A stretch of DNA of 64,000 bases from Mobilitalea sibirica (GCF_015999265.1 NZ_JAEAGR010000001.1:186001-250000), one strand, 5' to 3'. Counted from the stretch's first letter, positions 53,181-61,403 are shown. Made by a program: numbers and translations. The notes: a model not told the origin generated them from the letters alone.

Positions 53181-54572
53181 ATGTCAAATACAAGAGCAGC
53201 GACACAGGAACATATTTATATTGCAATCGATTTGAAATCATTTTATGCCTCCGTTGAGTGTATTGAAAGAGGACTAAATCCCCTGACTACCAATCTTGTG
53301 GTAGCGGATCCGGCTCGTACAGAGAAAACTATCTGTCTTGCAGTATCCCCATCCCTGAAGGCATATGGTATACCTGGCAGAGCACGGTTATTCGAGGTTC
53401 AACAAAAACTTAAGGAAATAAAACAACATACAGGGGAAGAAGTAGAATATATCATTGCACCACCTCAGATGGCACGCTATATCGAAGTGTCAGCAGATAT
53501 TTATGAGACCTATCTAAAATATATCAGTCCGGAAGATATTCATGTATACAGCATTGATGAGTGTTTTATGGATGTAACGAATTATCTAAAGCTTTATCAG
53601 ATGTCTGCAAAGGAATTGGCGGTGAAAATAATTCATGATGTACTTCATAAGACTGGAATTACTGCCACCGCAGGAATTGGAACCAACTTGTATCTCAGTA
53701 AGATTGCTATGGATATCGTTGCAAAGCATGTAGATGCGGATTCAAGCGGAGTTCGTATTGCTGAACTGGATGAGCTGACCTATCGTAGATTATTGTGGGA
53801 TCATAAACCGATCACAGATTTTTGGAGAGTTGGTAAAGGTATCGCCAAAAGACTTGAACATAATGGTCTGTATACGATGGGTGATATTGCAAGAACCTCA
53901 CTGTATAATGAGGATTTGTTATTTAGGATTCTTGGAATTGATGCTGAATTATTGATTGACCATGCCTGGGGATATGAACCCTGTGGAATGGAAGAAATCA
54001 AATCCTATAAACCCAGCACAAACAGCATTTCATCAGGACAAGTCTTACAGTATCCCTATGATTTTCATAAGGCAAGAATTATTGTACAGGAAATGACCGA
54101 TTTACTGGTATTGGAACTAGTGGATAAGGGAATGGTGACAGATAGTCTGACATTGACCATTGGCTATGACAGAAGCAGCGTCGATGAAGGAAAATATAAA
54201 GGGGAAGTTACTTATGACCGTTATGGTAGGGTGATTCCAAAATCCGCTCATGGTACTGCGAATCTTAATACAACAACCAGCAGTACCAAGAAAATCATAA
54301 CGGCACTTTTGGAACTTTACGATAGAATCGTATCCAAAGAACTTATGATTAGGCGGGTGACTCTTAGTGCCAATAATCTTGAGGAAGAGAGATATGAGCA
54401 ATATGATTTATTTACAGATCCGGTAGAACTGGCAAAAGAGCGTAAGATGCAGGAGGCTATGCTTAGTATAAAAAAGAAATTTGGAAAGAATGCTATTTTA
54501 AAGGGCATAAGTTTAGAAGAGGGTGCTACCACAATGGAAAGAAACAACCAGATTGGTGGACACAAAGCGTAG
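53181..54572 (+). CDS. Y-family DNA polymerase of the UvrX/UmuC type
   Basis: A 463-aa translesion polymerase. IYIAIDLKSFYASVECIERG holds the first catalytic Asp, and YSIDECFMDVT holds the D-E pair; GIGTNLYLSKIAMDIVAKH and the thumb (ITDFWRVGKGIAKRLEHNGL) follow, then the little-finger region. LKSFYASVECIERGLNPLTTN and the length identify the UvrX/YqjW group of Firmicutes and phages rather than DinB. The ATG at 53181 is eight bases after AGGAGG; a GTG at 53175 is too close to it. A YolD-like gene follows, the normal partner in this SOS-mutagenesis unit. Confidence 0.9.
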   Translation: MSNTRAATQEHIYIAIDLKSFYASVECIERGLNPLTTNLVVADPARTEKTICLAVSPSLKAYGIPGRARLFEVQQKLKEIKQHTGEEVEYIIAPPQMARYIEVSADIYETYLKYISPEDIHVYSIDECFMDVTNYLKLYQMSAKELAVKIIHDVLHKTGITATAGIGTNLYLSKIAMDIVAKHVDADSSGVRIAELDELTYRRLLWDHKPITDFWRVGKGIAKRLEHNGLYTMGDIARTSLYNEDLLFRILGIDAELLIDHAWGYEPCGMEEIKSYKPSTNSISSGQVLQYPYDFHKARIIVQEMTDLLVLELVDKGMVTDSLTLTIGYDRSSVDEGKYKGEVTYDRYGRVIPKSAHGTANLNTTTSSTKKIITALLELYDRIVSKELMIRRVTLSANNLEEERYEQYDLFTDPVELAKERKMQEAMLSIKKKFGKNAILKGISLEEGATTMERNNQIGGHKA

Positions 54573-54584
54573 GAGAGATTAGAT

Positions 54585-55046
54585 ATGGTAAAAAACCCGG
54601 TTTCGTTGGATGCTAAAGCTACTCATAAATATGATGACATTATTCATATAGAATATCCATTGAAAAGTTCAGATATAATCAAACATCCAAGAATGACGGT
54701 AGAAGAACGGGCAAAGATATTTGCTCCTTTTGCGGCTCTAAAAGGCTATGAGGAGGCAATTACTGCAAAACAAAAAATCATTGTACCCCGCATAGAATTG
54801 TCAGAAGAAGCAAAAGAGTATTTGGATTTACAGCTTGGAAAGATTGAAAGGCTACTAAGAAAAGGAAAACACCCAATCGTTACAGTTGTGTTTTTTCAAA
54901 AGGATAAAGTGAATAACGAAGGAGAGTATATTCAGTTTACCGGTATGGTTGCCAAAATCAACCGGACATCACGGATACTCCAAATCGTAGAAAAAAGACT
55001 GCAATTGGATGATATATATAATATTGAGAGCGAGGATTTGGACTAA
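54585..55046 (+). CDS. YolD-like family protein
   Basis: A 153-aa protein of the YolD family, which is regularly encoded beside UvrX-type polymerases and has been proposed to play a UmuD-like accessory role. RMTVEERAKIFAPFAALKGYEEAI is the family core, and the second half (KHPIVTVVFFQKDKVNNEGEY, FTGMVAKINRTSRILQI) forms the small beta domain. No autocleavage serine/lysine pair is apparent. AGGAGAG precedes the ATG, 12 bases after the polymerase stop, so the two are co-transcribed. Confidence 0.9.
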   Translation: MVKNPVSLDAKATHKYDDIIHIEYPLKSSDIIKHPRMTVEERAKIFAPFAALKGYEEAITAKQKIIVPRIELSEEAKEYLDLQLGKIERLLRKGKHPIVTVVFFQKDKVNNEGEYIQFTGMVAKINRTSRILQIVEKRLQLDDIYNIESEDLD

Positions 55047-55047
55047 G

Positions 55048-55149
55048 ATGGTACTAATTCAGCCAAGATGCCTATTTACTAGTAACTTTTACAAATCACT
55101 AGGATTTAAACAACATTCGCATTATACCTTTTATTGGCATAAAAACTAA
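55048..55149 (+). pseudogene. 33-codon remnant of a GNAT/VOC-type gene end
   Basis: The reading MVLIQPRCLFTSNFYKSLGF followed by KQHSHYTFYWHKN and a stop matches the C-terminal FYxxLGFKxHSxYTFYWxK pattern of GNAT acetyltransferases. All upstream domains are missing and the fragment begins one base after the YolD gene, so it is a leftover from a deletion. No ribosome binding site. Confidence 0.55.
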
Positions 55150-55369
55150 TTTAGGATTGTGTTGTAGAGTAAAAATACTCAGTATTCCTGTATTCATAGT
55201 ATTAATGATAACAGCAATCAGATTATGATAAATTATAGGATAATATACATAATTATTACAATTTCTATTATGCTATAATAGATATAGCATAAGTAATATA
55301 GGGTATTGAGCAAGAAAGAAAATATTACTAAGGATTTTTCTTTTATTAATAGAAAATGTTTGAATAATA

Positions 55370-55510
55370 ATGTTTGCATTTATTGTCTTTATAATTCTAT
55401 TTTTATTTGACCCTGAAAATGTAGATTTAATTATTGAATCATTAGAAAGAGAAAAAGAGGTTGTGTTGAAATCACATCCCAATGTTACTATTAAGAGACA
55501 GTACAAATGA
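55370..55510 (+). CDS. Possible 46-aa membrane peptide
   Basis: ATG at 55370 opens a 46-codon frame with a hydrophobic start (MFAFIVFIILFLF, one short membrane helix) and a charged tail (LIIESLEREKEVVLKSHPNV). It ends exactly at the arm of a strong terminator, which favours a real gene, but there is no good ribosome binding site. It may be a decayed gene end. Function unknown. Confidence 0.35.
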   Translation: MFAFIVFIILFLFDPENVDLIIESLEREKEVVLKSHPNVTIKRQYK

Positions 55511-55542
55511 GCCTGCCGATTTTTCGGCGGGCTCTTCTTTTT
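55509..55542 (+). terminator. Intrinsic terminator upstream of marR
   Basis: GAGCCTGCCGA and TCGGCGGGCTC form an 11-bp GC-rich stem with one G-T pair and a four-base T loop, followed by TTCTTTTT. Confidence 0.9.
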
Positions 55543-55603
55543 GGTGATATTAGGAAATGTATAAATAATAAATACAAGTTATAATTGAATACATGAATAT
55601 CCA

Positions 55604-55643
55604 TTGACACTAAAGGTACTATATAGTATGATACTATATAGTA
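55604..55643 (+). promoter_or_regulatory. Promoter and perfect palindromic operator of the marR operon
   Basis: TTGACA (55604-55609), a 17-base spacer and TATGAT (55627-55632). A perfect palindrome of 13-bp arms, TACTATATAGTAT (55617-55629) and ATACTATATAGTA (55631-55643) with a single central G, covers the -10 element. A repressor bound here would block RNA polymerase; the MarR encoded just downstream is the obvious candidate. Confidence 0.8.
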
Positions 55644-55667
55644 ATAAAATAAGAAGGAGTGCTAGAA

Positions 55668-56114
55668 TTGAATATAAAAACACAAGGAGGCTTTTTGATT
55701 TCCCAGATTAAGCAACAGGCAGGGCGAATATTTGAAAAAATTCTAAATGAAAAGAATATTGATGAGTTTAACGGCGCCCAAGGACGTATCTTATATATCC
55801 TTTGGCAAAACGAATCAATTCCTATCATTGAATTGTCGCAAAAGACTGGATTAGCGAAAACGACCCTTACCAGTATGCTTGATCGAATGGAAAAATCAGG
55901 TCTTATAAAAAGGATATATGATAAAAAAGACCGACGTAAAACCTTGATTATTCTTACTGATAAAGCCCGCAATCTTCAACAAGCTTATAATGAGGTTTCA
56001 TCTCAAATGAATGATATCTATTATAAAGGTTTTACAGAGGAGGAAATCGTCCAATTTGAGAATTACTTATTAAGAATATTAAATAATCTAAATGGAGGTA
56101 GTAATAATGAGTAA
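55668..56114 (+). CDS. MarR-family transcriptional regulator
   Basis: A 148-aa winged-helix regulator. Helices at about residues 1-35 mediate dimerisation; the HTH is SIPIIELSQKTGLAKTTLTSMLDRMEKSGLI, and the wing is RIYDKKDRRKTLIILT, both classical. The TTG start at 55668 is chosen because GAAGGAG lies nine bases upstream; a GTG at 55659 is possible but too close. The stop overlaps the flavin reductase gene by eight bases. The palindrome over its promoter suggests autorepression lifted by a ligand that the flavin enzyme handles. Confidence 0.88.
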   Translation: MNIKTQGGFLISQIKQQAGRIFEKILNEKNIDEFNGAQGRILYILWQNESIPIIELSQKTGLAKTTLTSMLDRMEKSGLIKRIYDKKDRRKTLIILTDKARNLQQAYNEVSSQMNDIYYKGFTEEEIVQFENYLLRILNNLNGGSNNE

Positions 56115-56688
56115 AATATCAGTACCTATAACGAACAATTTTTGTCCGCAAACCCTTTTCCTGTATGGCACATATAAAGAGGATGGTACGGCCAACTTTG
56201 GATTATTCTGCTGGCTTAGCTATATCTGGGACAGTGAATTGGGAGTGATGGCATGTATTGGCGGTGACAAGTTAACGAAGGATCGTATTAAACAAACCGG
56301 GGTATTTTCCGCTAATCTTGTAACTGAAAAATTGCTAACTCTGTCTGATTATTTTGGAAATAAGGATGGATATTCAAGAAATAAGATGAATATTAAGATT
56401 GATACGGTTAAGGGTATTAAATTAGATGTACCGATTCTCACGGATAGTCCTTTATCTTTTGAATTACAAGTCTTTAAAAATGTTGAGCTGAAGGATGGAG
56501 AAGTTTTCTTGTGTAAAATTCGCAATGTATTAATGGATGAAAAGCTATGCAATCAGGATATTAGCATAGAAGAAAGAATAAAAGAAATAGCACCGGTTAG
56601 TACAACATATCAAACTTATTTTTCATGGGATGGCAATAGGCTCGGTGGATGGGGAGAACTACAGGAAGGACTGCCCCATTCAATATAA
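56107..56688 (+). CDS. Flavin reductase family protein (FMN-binding split barrel)
   Basis: A 193-aa FMN-binding protein of the flavin reductase-like domain family. The N-terminal half has QTLFLYGTYKEDGTANFGLFCWLSYIWD and GVMACIGGDKLTKDRIKQTGVFSANLV, the flavin-phosphate region. Later DSPLSFELQVFKNVELKDGEVFLCKI supplies the dimer strand. It may reduce flavins, quinones or xenobiotics with NAD(P)H. GGAGG is eight bases before the ATG and inside the marR end, so the pair forms a substrate-inducible operon. A terminator follows. Confidence 0.85.
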   Translation: MSKISVPITNNFCPQTLFLYGTYKEDGTANFGLFCWLSYIWDSELGVMACIGGDKLTKDRIKQTGVFSANLVTEKLLTLSDYFGNKDGYSRNKMNIKIDTVKGIKLDVPILTDSPLSFELQVFKNVELKDGEVFLCKIRNVLMDEKLCNQDISIEERIKEIAPVSTTYQTYFSWDGNRLGGWGELQEGLPHSI

Positions 56689-56729
56689 CATTTAAGCTGA
56701 CTAGGCTTATTACATAAAGTTTGCTTGTT

Positions 56730-56769
56730 AGCACTCTGCAGATTATATTTATTGTAGGGTGCTTCTTTA
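56730..56769 (+). terminator. Intrinsic terminator of the marR operon
   Basis: AGCACTCTGCA and TGTAGGGTGCT arms (with wobble and mismatch positions) around 14 bases, followed by TCTTTAT. Confidence 0.65.
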
Positions 56770-56829
56770 TGCCCAGTATCATATGTATATGTACACAATT
56801 TTTCTTTGGCGGATTGTAAAACAAGTGTT

Positions 56830-56886
56830 AAGTGTTAACGACTTCATAATAGTTGCTCACTAAACTATGTTTAAATATCTCTGAAG
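56830..56886. repeat. Diverged partial copy of the 3696-3882 palindromic element
   Basis: About 57 bases (AAGTGTTAACGACTTCATAA to the CTCTGAAG end) align with 3808-3862 of the long palindrome, sharing GACTTCATA, AGTTG(T/C)TCACTAAACTA and GTTT. The rest of the element, including both 16-bp arms, is missing. It is probably a decayed insertion. Confidence 0.6.
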
Positions 56887-56918
56887 ATTTAATTAAGTAG
56901 TTGTGGTCTAAAAATAGA

Positions 56919-56968
56919 TTGACTTATATCAATATCGGTAATAAAATATCGATATACCAATACTGATA
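56919..56968 (+). promoter_or_regulatory. Promoter and operator region of rex1
   Basis: TTGACT (56919-56924), a 17-base spacer and TAAAAT (56942-56947). Overlapping it are imperfect arms TATCAATATCGGTA (56927-56940) and TACCAATACTGATA (56955-56968) flanking an ATATCGATAT palindrome (56946-56955). The 14 bases AATATCGATATACC here recur exactly at 58709-58722. Confidence 0.65.
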
Positions 56969-56984
56969 AATAGGGGTGGATTTA

Positions 56985-57638
56985 GTGAAGAATGAAAAAA
57001 GAAATACGATTACCACACAGGCACTGCGTAGAATGCCATATTATATTCAACAATTACGAATCTTACAGTCTGAGAATGTCGAAACAGTTTCAGCTCCTAA
57101 AATTGCAGAGAGGCTAAATCTAAATGAGGTTCAGGTAAGAAAGGATTTTGCTGCGGTCAGTTCTTCAAAGGGAAAACCAAAAGCAGGTTTTTCGGTTAAT
57201 GATCTAATTGATAATATAGAAGAGCTGTTAGGATATAACAATGCTGATGAAGCTGTAATTGTCGGAGCGGGGTCTTTGGCACAGGCAATTTTAGCTCATG
57301 AAGGTTTTCGTAAGTTTGGTATCAATATTGTTGCTGCTTTTGATGTGGATCCCTATCGTATCGGTTCTACCATAAATGAGATTAAGGTATTATCTTCGGA
57401 TAAAATAAGTGATTTGTGTCGTCGTATGAATATCCATATCGGTATTATTACGGTACCTGCAAAAGAGGCACAGGTTGTATGCGATCAACTGGTTGCGGGT
57501 GGTGTATTGGCCATCTGGAATTTTGCTCCGGTACATCTATCGGTCCCTGACCATATTCTTGTACAAAATGAAAATCTGGCGGCCTCCCTTGCTGTGTTAT
57601 CGAAGCACCTAAAACAGGCTATGAAGGAAAAGAGATAG
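56985..57638 (+). CDS. rex: Rex-family NAD(H)-sensing repressor (divergent copy 1)
   Basis: A 217-aa Rex-family regulator with a winged helix at residues about 15-75 (VSAPKIAERLNLNEVQVRKDF), a Rossmann domain and a C-terminal swapped helix. The NAD-binding loop is GAGSLA, where the last Gly of GxGxxG is replaced; AAFDVDP keeps the adenosine-binding Asp; IWNFAPVHLSVPD and VQNENLAASLAVLSKHL are family-typical. The usual YFGEFG stretch after the recognition helix is SSSKGKPKAGF, so operator choice may differ. The GTG start at 56985 follows AGGGGTGGA; an earlier GTG at 56976 lacks room. lysR, adh and nfnAB follow. Confidence 0.88.
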   Translation: MKNEKRNTITTQALRRMPYYIQQLRILQSENVETVSAPKIAERLNLNEVQVRKDFAAVSSSKGKPKAGFSVNDLIDNIEELLGYNNADEAVIVGAGSLAQAILAHEGFRKFGINIVAAFDVDPYRIGSTINEIKVLSSDKISDLCRRMNIHIGIITVPAKEAQVVCDQLVAGGVLAIWNFAPVHLSVPDHILVQNENLAASLAVLSKHLKQAMKEKR

Positions 57639-57734
57639 ATAGCCTTGACGACTAATACACCGAAGTGTGTTTAAGTATGAATGATGATGGATTTAGACAA
57701 CAATGTAACTAGAATAGTGGAAAGTAGGTAGGAA

Positions 57735-58673
57735 ATGAATACACTGCATTTAAAATATGCAATTGAAGTAGAAAGGACATGTTCTATAACCCAAGCAGCA
57801 GAAAATCTTTATATGGGACAGCCAAGTTTAAGTAAGGCAATAAAGGAACTAGAGGATACCCTTGGTTATTCCATATTTGAGCGAACATCTAAGGGAGTAA
57901 CACCTACACAAAAGGGTGTTGAGTTTCTATCCTATGCAAGAAATGTACTTATTCAGATTGAGAAAATGGAAGCTCTATCTGATACTTCCAATACTAATAT
58001 TCAAAGCTTTAATATATCTATACCCAGAGGAAGTTATATCGCAGATGCCATTACAAGTTTCGTATCCGAACTGGATATAAACAAGGAAATCAATGTAAAT
58101 GTACAGGAAACGAACTCAATACAGGTAATTAACAATATTATAGATGGTCCGTTTAACCTTGGAATTATCCGCTACCAGACAGAATATGAAAACTATTTTT
58201 TTGATTATCTTACAGAGAAGCAGCTAAGGTATGAGCCTTTATGGGAATTTGAATATCTAGCTCTTATGTCAGAAAACCATCCGCTGGCTCATAAAGATAA
58301 GATAGATTATCGGGATTTTAAGGGGTACATAGAAATCGTTCACGGAGATACAGCAATTCCTTATATCATGCAGAGCAACGGGATGAAAACGAAGAGAACG
58401 GATAAAACCTCGAAACATATATTTGTATATGACAGATGCAGTCAGTATGATATGCTATCTTCCATAACCAGTACATATATGTGGGTATCACCAATACCGG
58501 ATAAATGGTTGAAACGATATAACCTAATACAGCGTAAATGTAAAGCTTCCGGCCACAGATATAAGGATGTTTTTATATATCCTAAGGATTATATTTTTAC
58601 AGAGCTAGACAGAAGATTTATTGATAAGTTTTCAGAAGAAAAGAATAAAGTGTCTTTTAAAGACTACAAATAG
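57735..58673 (+). CDS. LysR-family transcriptional regulator
   Basis: A 312-aa LysR regulator. The N-terminal HTH is CSITQAAENLYMGQPSLSKAIKELEDTLGYSIFER (residues about 15-50), followed by a linker helix and a two-lobed effector-binding domain to residue 300. The effector is unknown. GGTAGG precedes the ATG. It starts about 95 bases after rex1 and may be co-transcribed. A perfect 42-base palindrome lies 13 bases after its stop, upstream of adh, which it might control. Confidence 0.9.
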   Translation: MNTLHLKYAIEVERTCSITQAAENLYMGQPSLSKAIKELEDTLGYSIFERTSKGVTPTQKGVEFLSYARNVLIQIEKMEALSDTSNTNIQSFNISIPRGSYIADAITSFVSELDINKEINVNVQETNSIQVINNIIDGPFNLGIIRYQTEYENYFFDYLTEKQLRYEPLWEFEYLALMSENHPLAHKDKIDYRDFKGYIEIVHGDTAIPYIMQSNGMKTKRTDKTSKHIFVYDRCSQYDMLSSITSTYMWVSPIPDKWLKRYNLIQRKCKASGHRYKDVFIYPKDYIFTELDRRFIDKFSEEKNKVSFKDYK

Positions 58674-58686
58674 CAGCAAAAATATA

Positions 58687-58728
58687 AATAACGGTATATC
58701 GATATTCCAATATCGATATACCGTTATT
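58687..58728. promoter_or_regulatory. Perfect 20-bp-arm palindrome between lysR and adh
   Basis: Arms AATAACGGTATATCGATATT (58687-58706) and AATATCGATATACCGTTATT (58709-58728) are exact inverted copies around CC. The inner ATATCGATAT core matches the rex1 promoter and the 58904-58931 site. It could serve as operator, as lysR terminator, or both; there is no T-run after it. Confidence 0.6.
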
Positions 58729-58903
58729 CATTATCTGATATCACAAGAATTCATAATTTGCTTAATCTATCATTTAGTAAATATGCATTGGTTTAATTGA
58801 TAAGTTTGCATGAAGCTTATCTATCTATATTCTTTCTACCTAGAATAATTGTATTTAAGAATAACTATAAAATGGAAATGCATTTCCCTTTTCCGGAGAA
58901 AAG

Positions 58904-58931
58904 ATATATCGATAATGGAATATCGATATAT
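58904..58931. promoter_or_regulatory. ATATATCGATA inverted repeat upstream of adh
   Basis: ATATATCGATA (58904-58914) and TATCGATATAT (58921-58931) are perfect 11-bp arms around ATGGAA. The same core appears before rex1 and after lysR, suggesting a common regulator. Confidence 0.6.
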
Positions 58932-58961
58932 AGAATTTGCATTTCATTTTTTGGTTAGGCA

Positions 58962-58979
58962 TTGTTAAAATATAAACAA
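58962..58979 (+). promoter_or_regulatory. Near-canonical Rex operator upstream of adh
   Basis: TTGTTAAAATATAAACAA matches the Rex consensus TTGTTAA-N4-TTAACAA with one mismatch in the second arm. It lies about 190 bases before adh, in a leader of the 58674-59170 spacer. Rex control of alcohol dehydrogenase genes is well established in clostridia. Confidence 0.6.
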
Positions 58980-59170
58980 ATCAATAATTAAAGAAACAAG
59001 AGAGAAAAAGTAAGGGAGAAAGAAACAAAAGAACTACAACATTCCCCAAAAATAAATACATTTCAAACTGACCGGTAAAGAATAAATATTAATACAGATA
59101 AAACAAGAAAGTACTAATCCTTTTAAGCAAGGAATTAACCATACATTACATAAAACAGGAGGTTATAAAA

Positions 59171-60346
59171 ATGGCTAGATTTACAATTCCCAGAGATCTC
59201 TATCACGGTAAAGGATCACTTGATGCATTAAAAACTTTAAAAGGAACGAAAGCAATCGTAGTTGTTGGCGGAGGAAGCATGAAGCGTTTCGGTTTCCTTG
59301 ATAAAGTAGTTGACTATCTGAAGGAAGCAGGAATGGAAGTAAGACTTTTTGAGGGAGTTGAACCTGATCCATCCGTTGAAACCGTAATGAAGGGTGCTTT
59401 AGCAATGCGTGAATTCGAACCAGACTGGATTGTATCCATCGGTGGAGGATCTCCAATAGATGCTGCAAAAGCTATGTGGGCATTTTACGAATATCCGGAA
59501 ACTACTTTTGAAGATCTTTGTATCCCATTTAATTTTCCCACACTTCGTACAAAAGCAAAGTTCTGCGCGATACCGTCTACCTCCGGTACGGCGACTGAGG
59601 TTACTGCATTTTCCGTAATTACTGATTATCAGAAGGGTGTAAAATATCCTTTGGCTGATTTTAATATAACACCCGATATCGCAATCGTAGATCCTGATCT
59701 GGCAGAAACCATGCCCCAGAAGCTTACGGCACATACCGGTATGGATGCAATGACCCATGCAGTGGAAGCTTATGTGTCAACAATGAATTGCGATTACACT
59801 GATCCGCTGGCCTTACAGGCAATAAAAATGGTTAGCGAGTATTTAGTCAAATCTTATCAGGGGGATAAAGAAGCCCGTGCTAAGATGCATAATGCACAAT
59901 GTCTGGCTGGTATGGCCTTCTCCAATGCGTTACTTGGAATTGTTCATTCCATGGCTCATAAGACAGGCGCTGCTTTTTCCGGCGGACATATTGTTCATGG
60001 TTGTGCAAATGCAATGTATCTTCCTAAAGTTATTAAATATAACTCTAAGGATGAAACAGCAGCGAAAAGATATGGCGAAATTGCCGCATTTTTAGGACTG
60101 GAACCTACAGCAGATGCATTGATTAATCATCTGAATGCTTTAAATAGAGCACTTGATATTCCCTCCTGCATTAAGGATTATGAGGATGGCATCATAGATG
60201 AAAAAGAATTTCTTGAAAAACTTCCTAAGGTGGCAGAGCTTGCAGTAGGTGATGCCTGCACAGGATCTAATCCGAGAGCAATTACCCCTGAGGTAATGGA
60301 AAAATTATTGTATTGCTGCTATTTTGATACAGAAGTTGATTTCTAA
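59171..60346 (+). CDS. Iron-containing alcohol dehydrogenase
   Basis: A 391-aa group III (iron) alcohol dehydrogenase that reduces aldehydes to alcohols with NAD(P)H, re-oxidising cofactor in fermentation. The nucleotide-binding segment is VVGGGSMKRFGFLDKV and SIGGGSPIDAAKAMW; CAIPSTSGTATEVTAFSVI follows; the iron ligands are in the segment HTGMDAMTHAVEAYVS (Asp, His) and SMAHKTGAAFSGGHIVHGCANA (two His). This is a butanol/propanediol dehydrogenase-type enzyme; the aldehyde is not predictable. ACAGGAGG precedes the ATG. Its upstream region holds a Rex-type box and two ATATCGATAT palindromes. Confidence 0.93.
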   Translation: MARFTIPRDLYHGKGSLDALKTLKGTKAIVVVGGGSMKRFGFLDKVVDYLKEAGMEVRLFEGVEPDPSVETVMKGALAMREFEPDWIVSIGGGSPIDAAKAMWAFYEYPETTFEDLCIPFNFPTLRTKAKFCAIPSTSGTATEVTAFSVITDYQKGVKYPLADFNITPDIAIVDPDLAETMPQKLTAHTGMDAMTHAVEAYVSTMNCDYTDPLALQAIKMVSEYLVKSYQGDKEARAKMHNAQCLAGMAFSNALLGIVHSMAHKTGAAFSGGHIVHGCANAMYLPKVIKYNSKDETAAKRYGEIAAFLGLEPTADALINHLNALNRALDIPSCIKDYEDGIIDEKEFLEKLPKVAELAVGDACTGSNPRAITPEVMEKLLYCCYFDTEVDF

Positions 60347-60397
60347 TCCTTAACATTTGATTTTGTCGCAAACATAAAATGTTAACGATTTGAAGAT

Positions 60398-60430
60398 AAG
60401 GCTGCAGCTGAAAAGTTGCAGCCTTTTTAT
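60398..60430 (+). terminator. Intrinsic terminator of adh
   Basis: AAGGCTGCA and TGCAGCCTT arms around an 11-base loop, followed by TTTAT. Confidence 0.85.
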
Positions 60431-60490
60431 GCTTGAAGGTAATAGAAACATGTTTAAAGTACGTTATTGTTTATCTATTAATTATATATA

Positions 60491-60504
60491 TGTATATCGA
60501 ATAA
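60491..60504 (+). promoter_or_regulatory. ATATCGAATA half-site upstream of nfnA
   Basis: TGTATATCGAATAA resembles one half of the palindromes at 58687 and 58904. It lies about 60 bases before the nfnA start. Only one half matches well, so binding is speculative. Confidence 0.3.
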
Positions 60505-60560
60505 TTAATAAGCTATGTTAATTATTTATTATTTTGTTTATCGGTGAATAGGAGGTATCT

Positions 60561-61403
60561 ATGTTTAGAATTATTAAGAAAAAAGAACTGAATCCTACAG
60601 TAACATTGATGGAGGTAGAAGCGCCTCTTATAGCTAAGAAAGCACAGCCGGGACAGTTTGTTATATTACGTACGGATGAAGGTGGAGAACGAATACCTCT
60701 GACAATTGCGGATTACAACCGCGAACAGGGTACGGTAACTATTATCTATCAAATTGTAGGAGCAACCACAAGGATATTAAATTCTATGAGCGTGGGAGAC
60801 TGCCTTCAGGATTTTGTCGGACCCCTGGGACGGCCAACCGTTACCGAAGGTAAGAAAAAAGTTGCAGTGGTAGGCGGTGGTGTTGGATGTGCGATTGCAT
60901 ATCCGGTGGTTAAGAAATTTCATGAACAGGGTACGAAGGTGCATGCAATCATAGGTTTTCGCAGTAACGAGCTTGTCATACTGGAAGAAGAATTCAGGTC
61001 AAATAGCTCCAAATTGGTACTGATGTCCGATGACGGTAGTTGTGGCGAGAAAGGTCTTGTAACTGACGCACTGAAAAAACTTATTGAGAGCGGAGAACAA
61101 TACGATGAAGTAATCACGATCGGTCCTTTGATCATGATGAAATATGTAAGTATGCTGACGAAGCAGTACGGAATAAAGACCGTTGCCAGTATGAACCCGA
61201 TTATGATTGACGGCACCGGAATGTGCGGTGGATGCCGTCTGAGTGTTGGAGGAAAGACACAATTCGCATGTGTTGACGGACCGGAATTTAATGGGCATGA
61301 GATTGATTTTGATGAGGCAATAGCCCGATCTGACATGTACAAAGAATTTGAGCAAAAAAAGCAGGATGAGGCATGCAAGCTGTATCAAAAGGAGGTGTCT
61401 TAA
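60561..61403 (+). CDS. nfnA: NfnA: NADH-dependent reduced ferredoxin:NADP oxidoreductase, small subunit
   Basis: A 280-aa flavoprotein of the ferredoxin-NADP reductase/DHODH-electron-transfer type. The FAD-binding barrel includes ERIPLTIADYN; the NAD domain has VAVVGGGVGCAIAYPV; the C-terminal iron-sulfur binding segment is DGTGMCGGCRLSVGGKTQFACVDGPEF, three Cys plus Asp-type ligand. With the next gene it forms NfnAB, which couples NADH and ferredoxin oxidation to NADP reduction by electron bifurcation or the reverse. GGAGG is seven bases before the ATG. The pair is adjacent, in the standard order. Confidence 0.9.
   Translation: MFRIIKKKELNPTVTLMEVEAPLIAKKAQPGQFVILRTDEGGERIPLTIADYNREQGTVTIIYQIVGATTRILNSMSVGDCLQDFVGPLGRPTVTEGKKKVAVVGGGVGCAIAYPVVKKFHEQGTKVHAIIGFRSNELVILEEEFRSNSSKLVLMSDDGSCGEKGLVTDALKKLIESGEQYDEVITIGPLIMMKYVSMLTKQYGIKTVASMNPIMIDGTGMCGGCRLSVGGKTQFACVDGPEFNGHEIDFDEAIARSDMYKEFEQKKQDEACKLYQKEVS

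Noticed and set aside
55273-55506. 77-codon minus-strand frame before marR
   Set aside because: It is low-complexity, Ile/Asn-rich, and overlaps a plus-strand frame and a terminator without any binding site.
60467-60484. Second Rex box before nfnA (TTGTTTATCTATTAATTA)
   Set aside because: Only the first arm resembles the consensus; the second arm has several mismatches.
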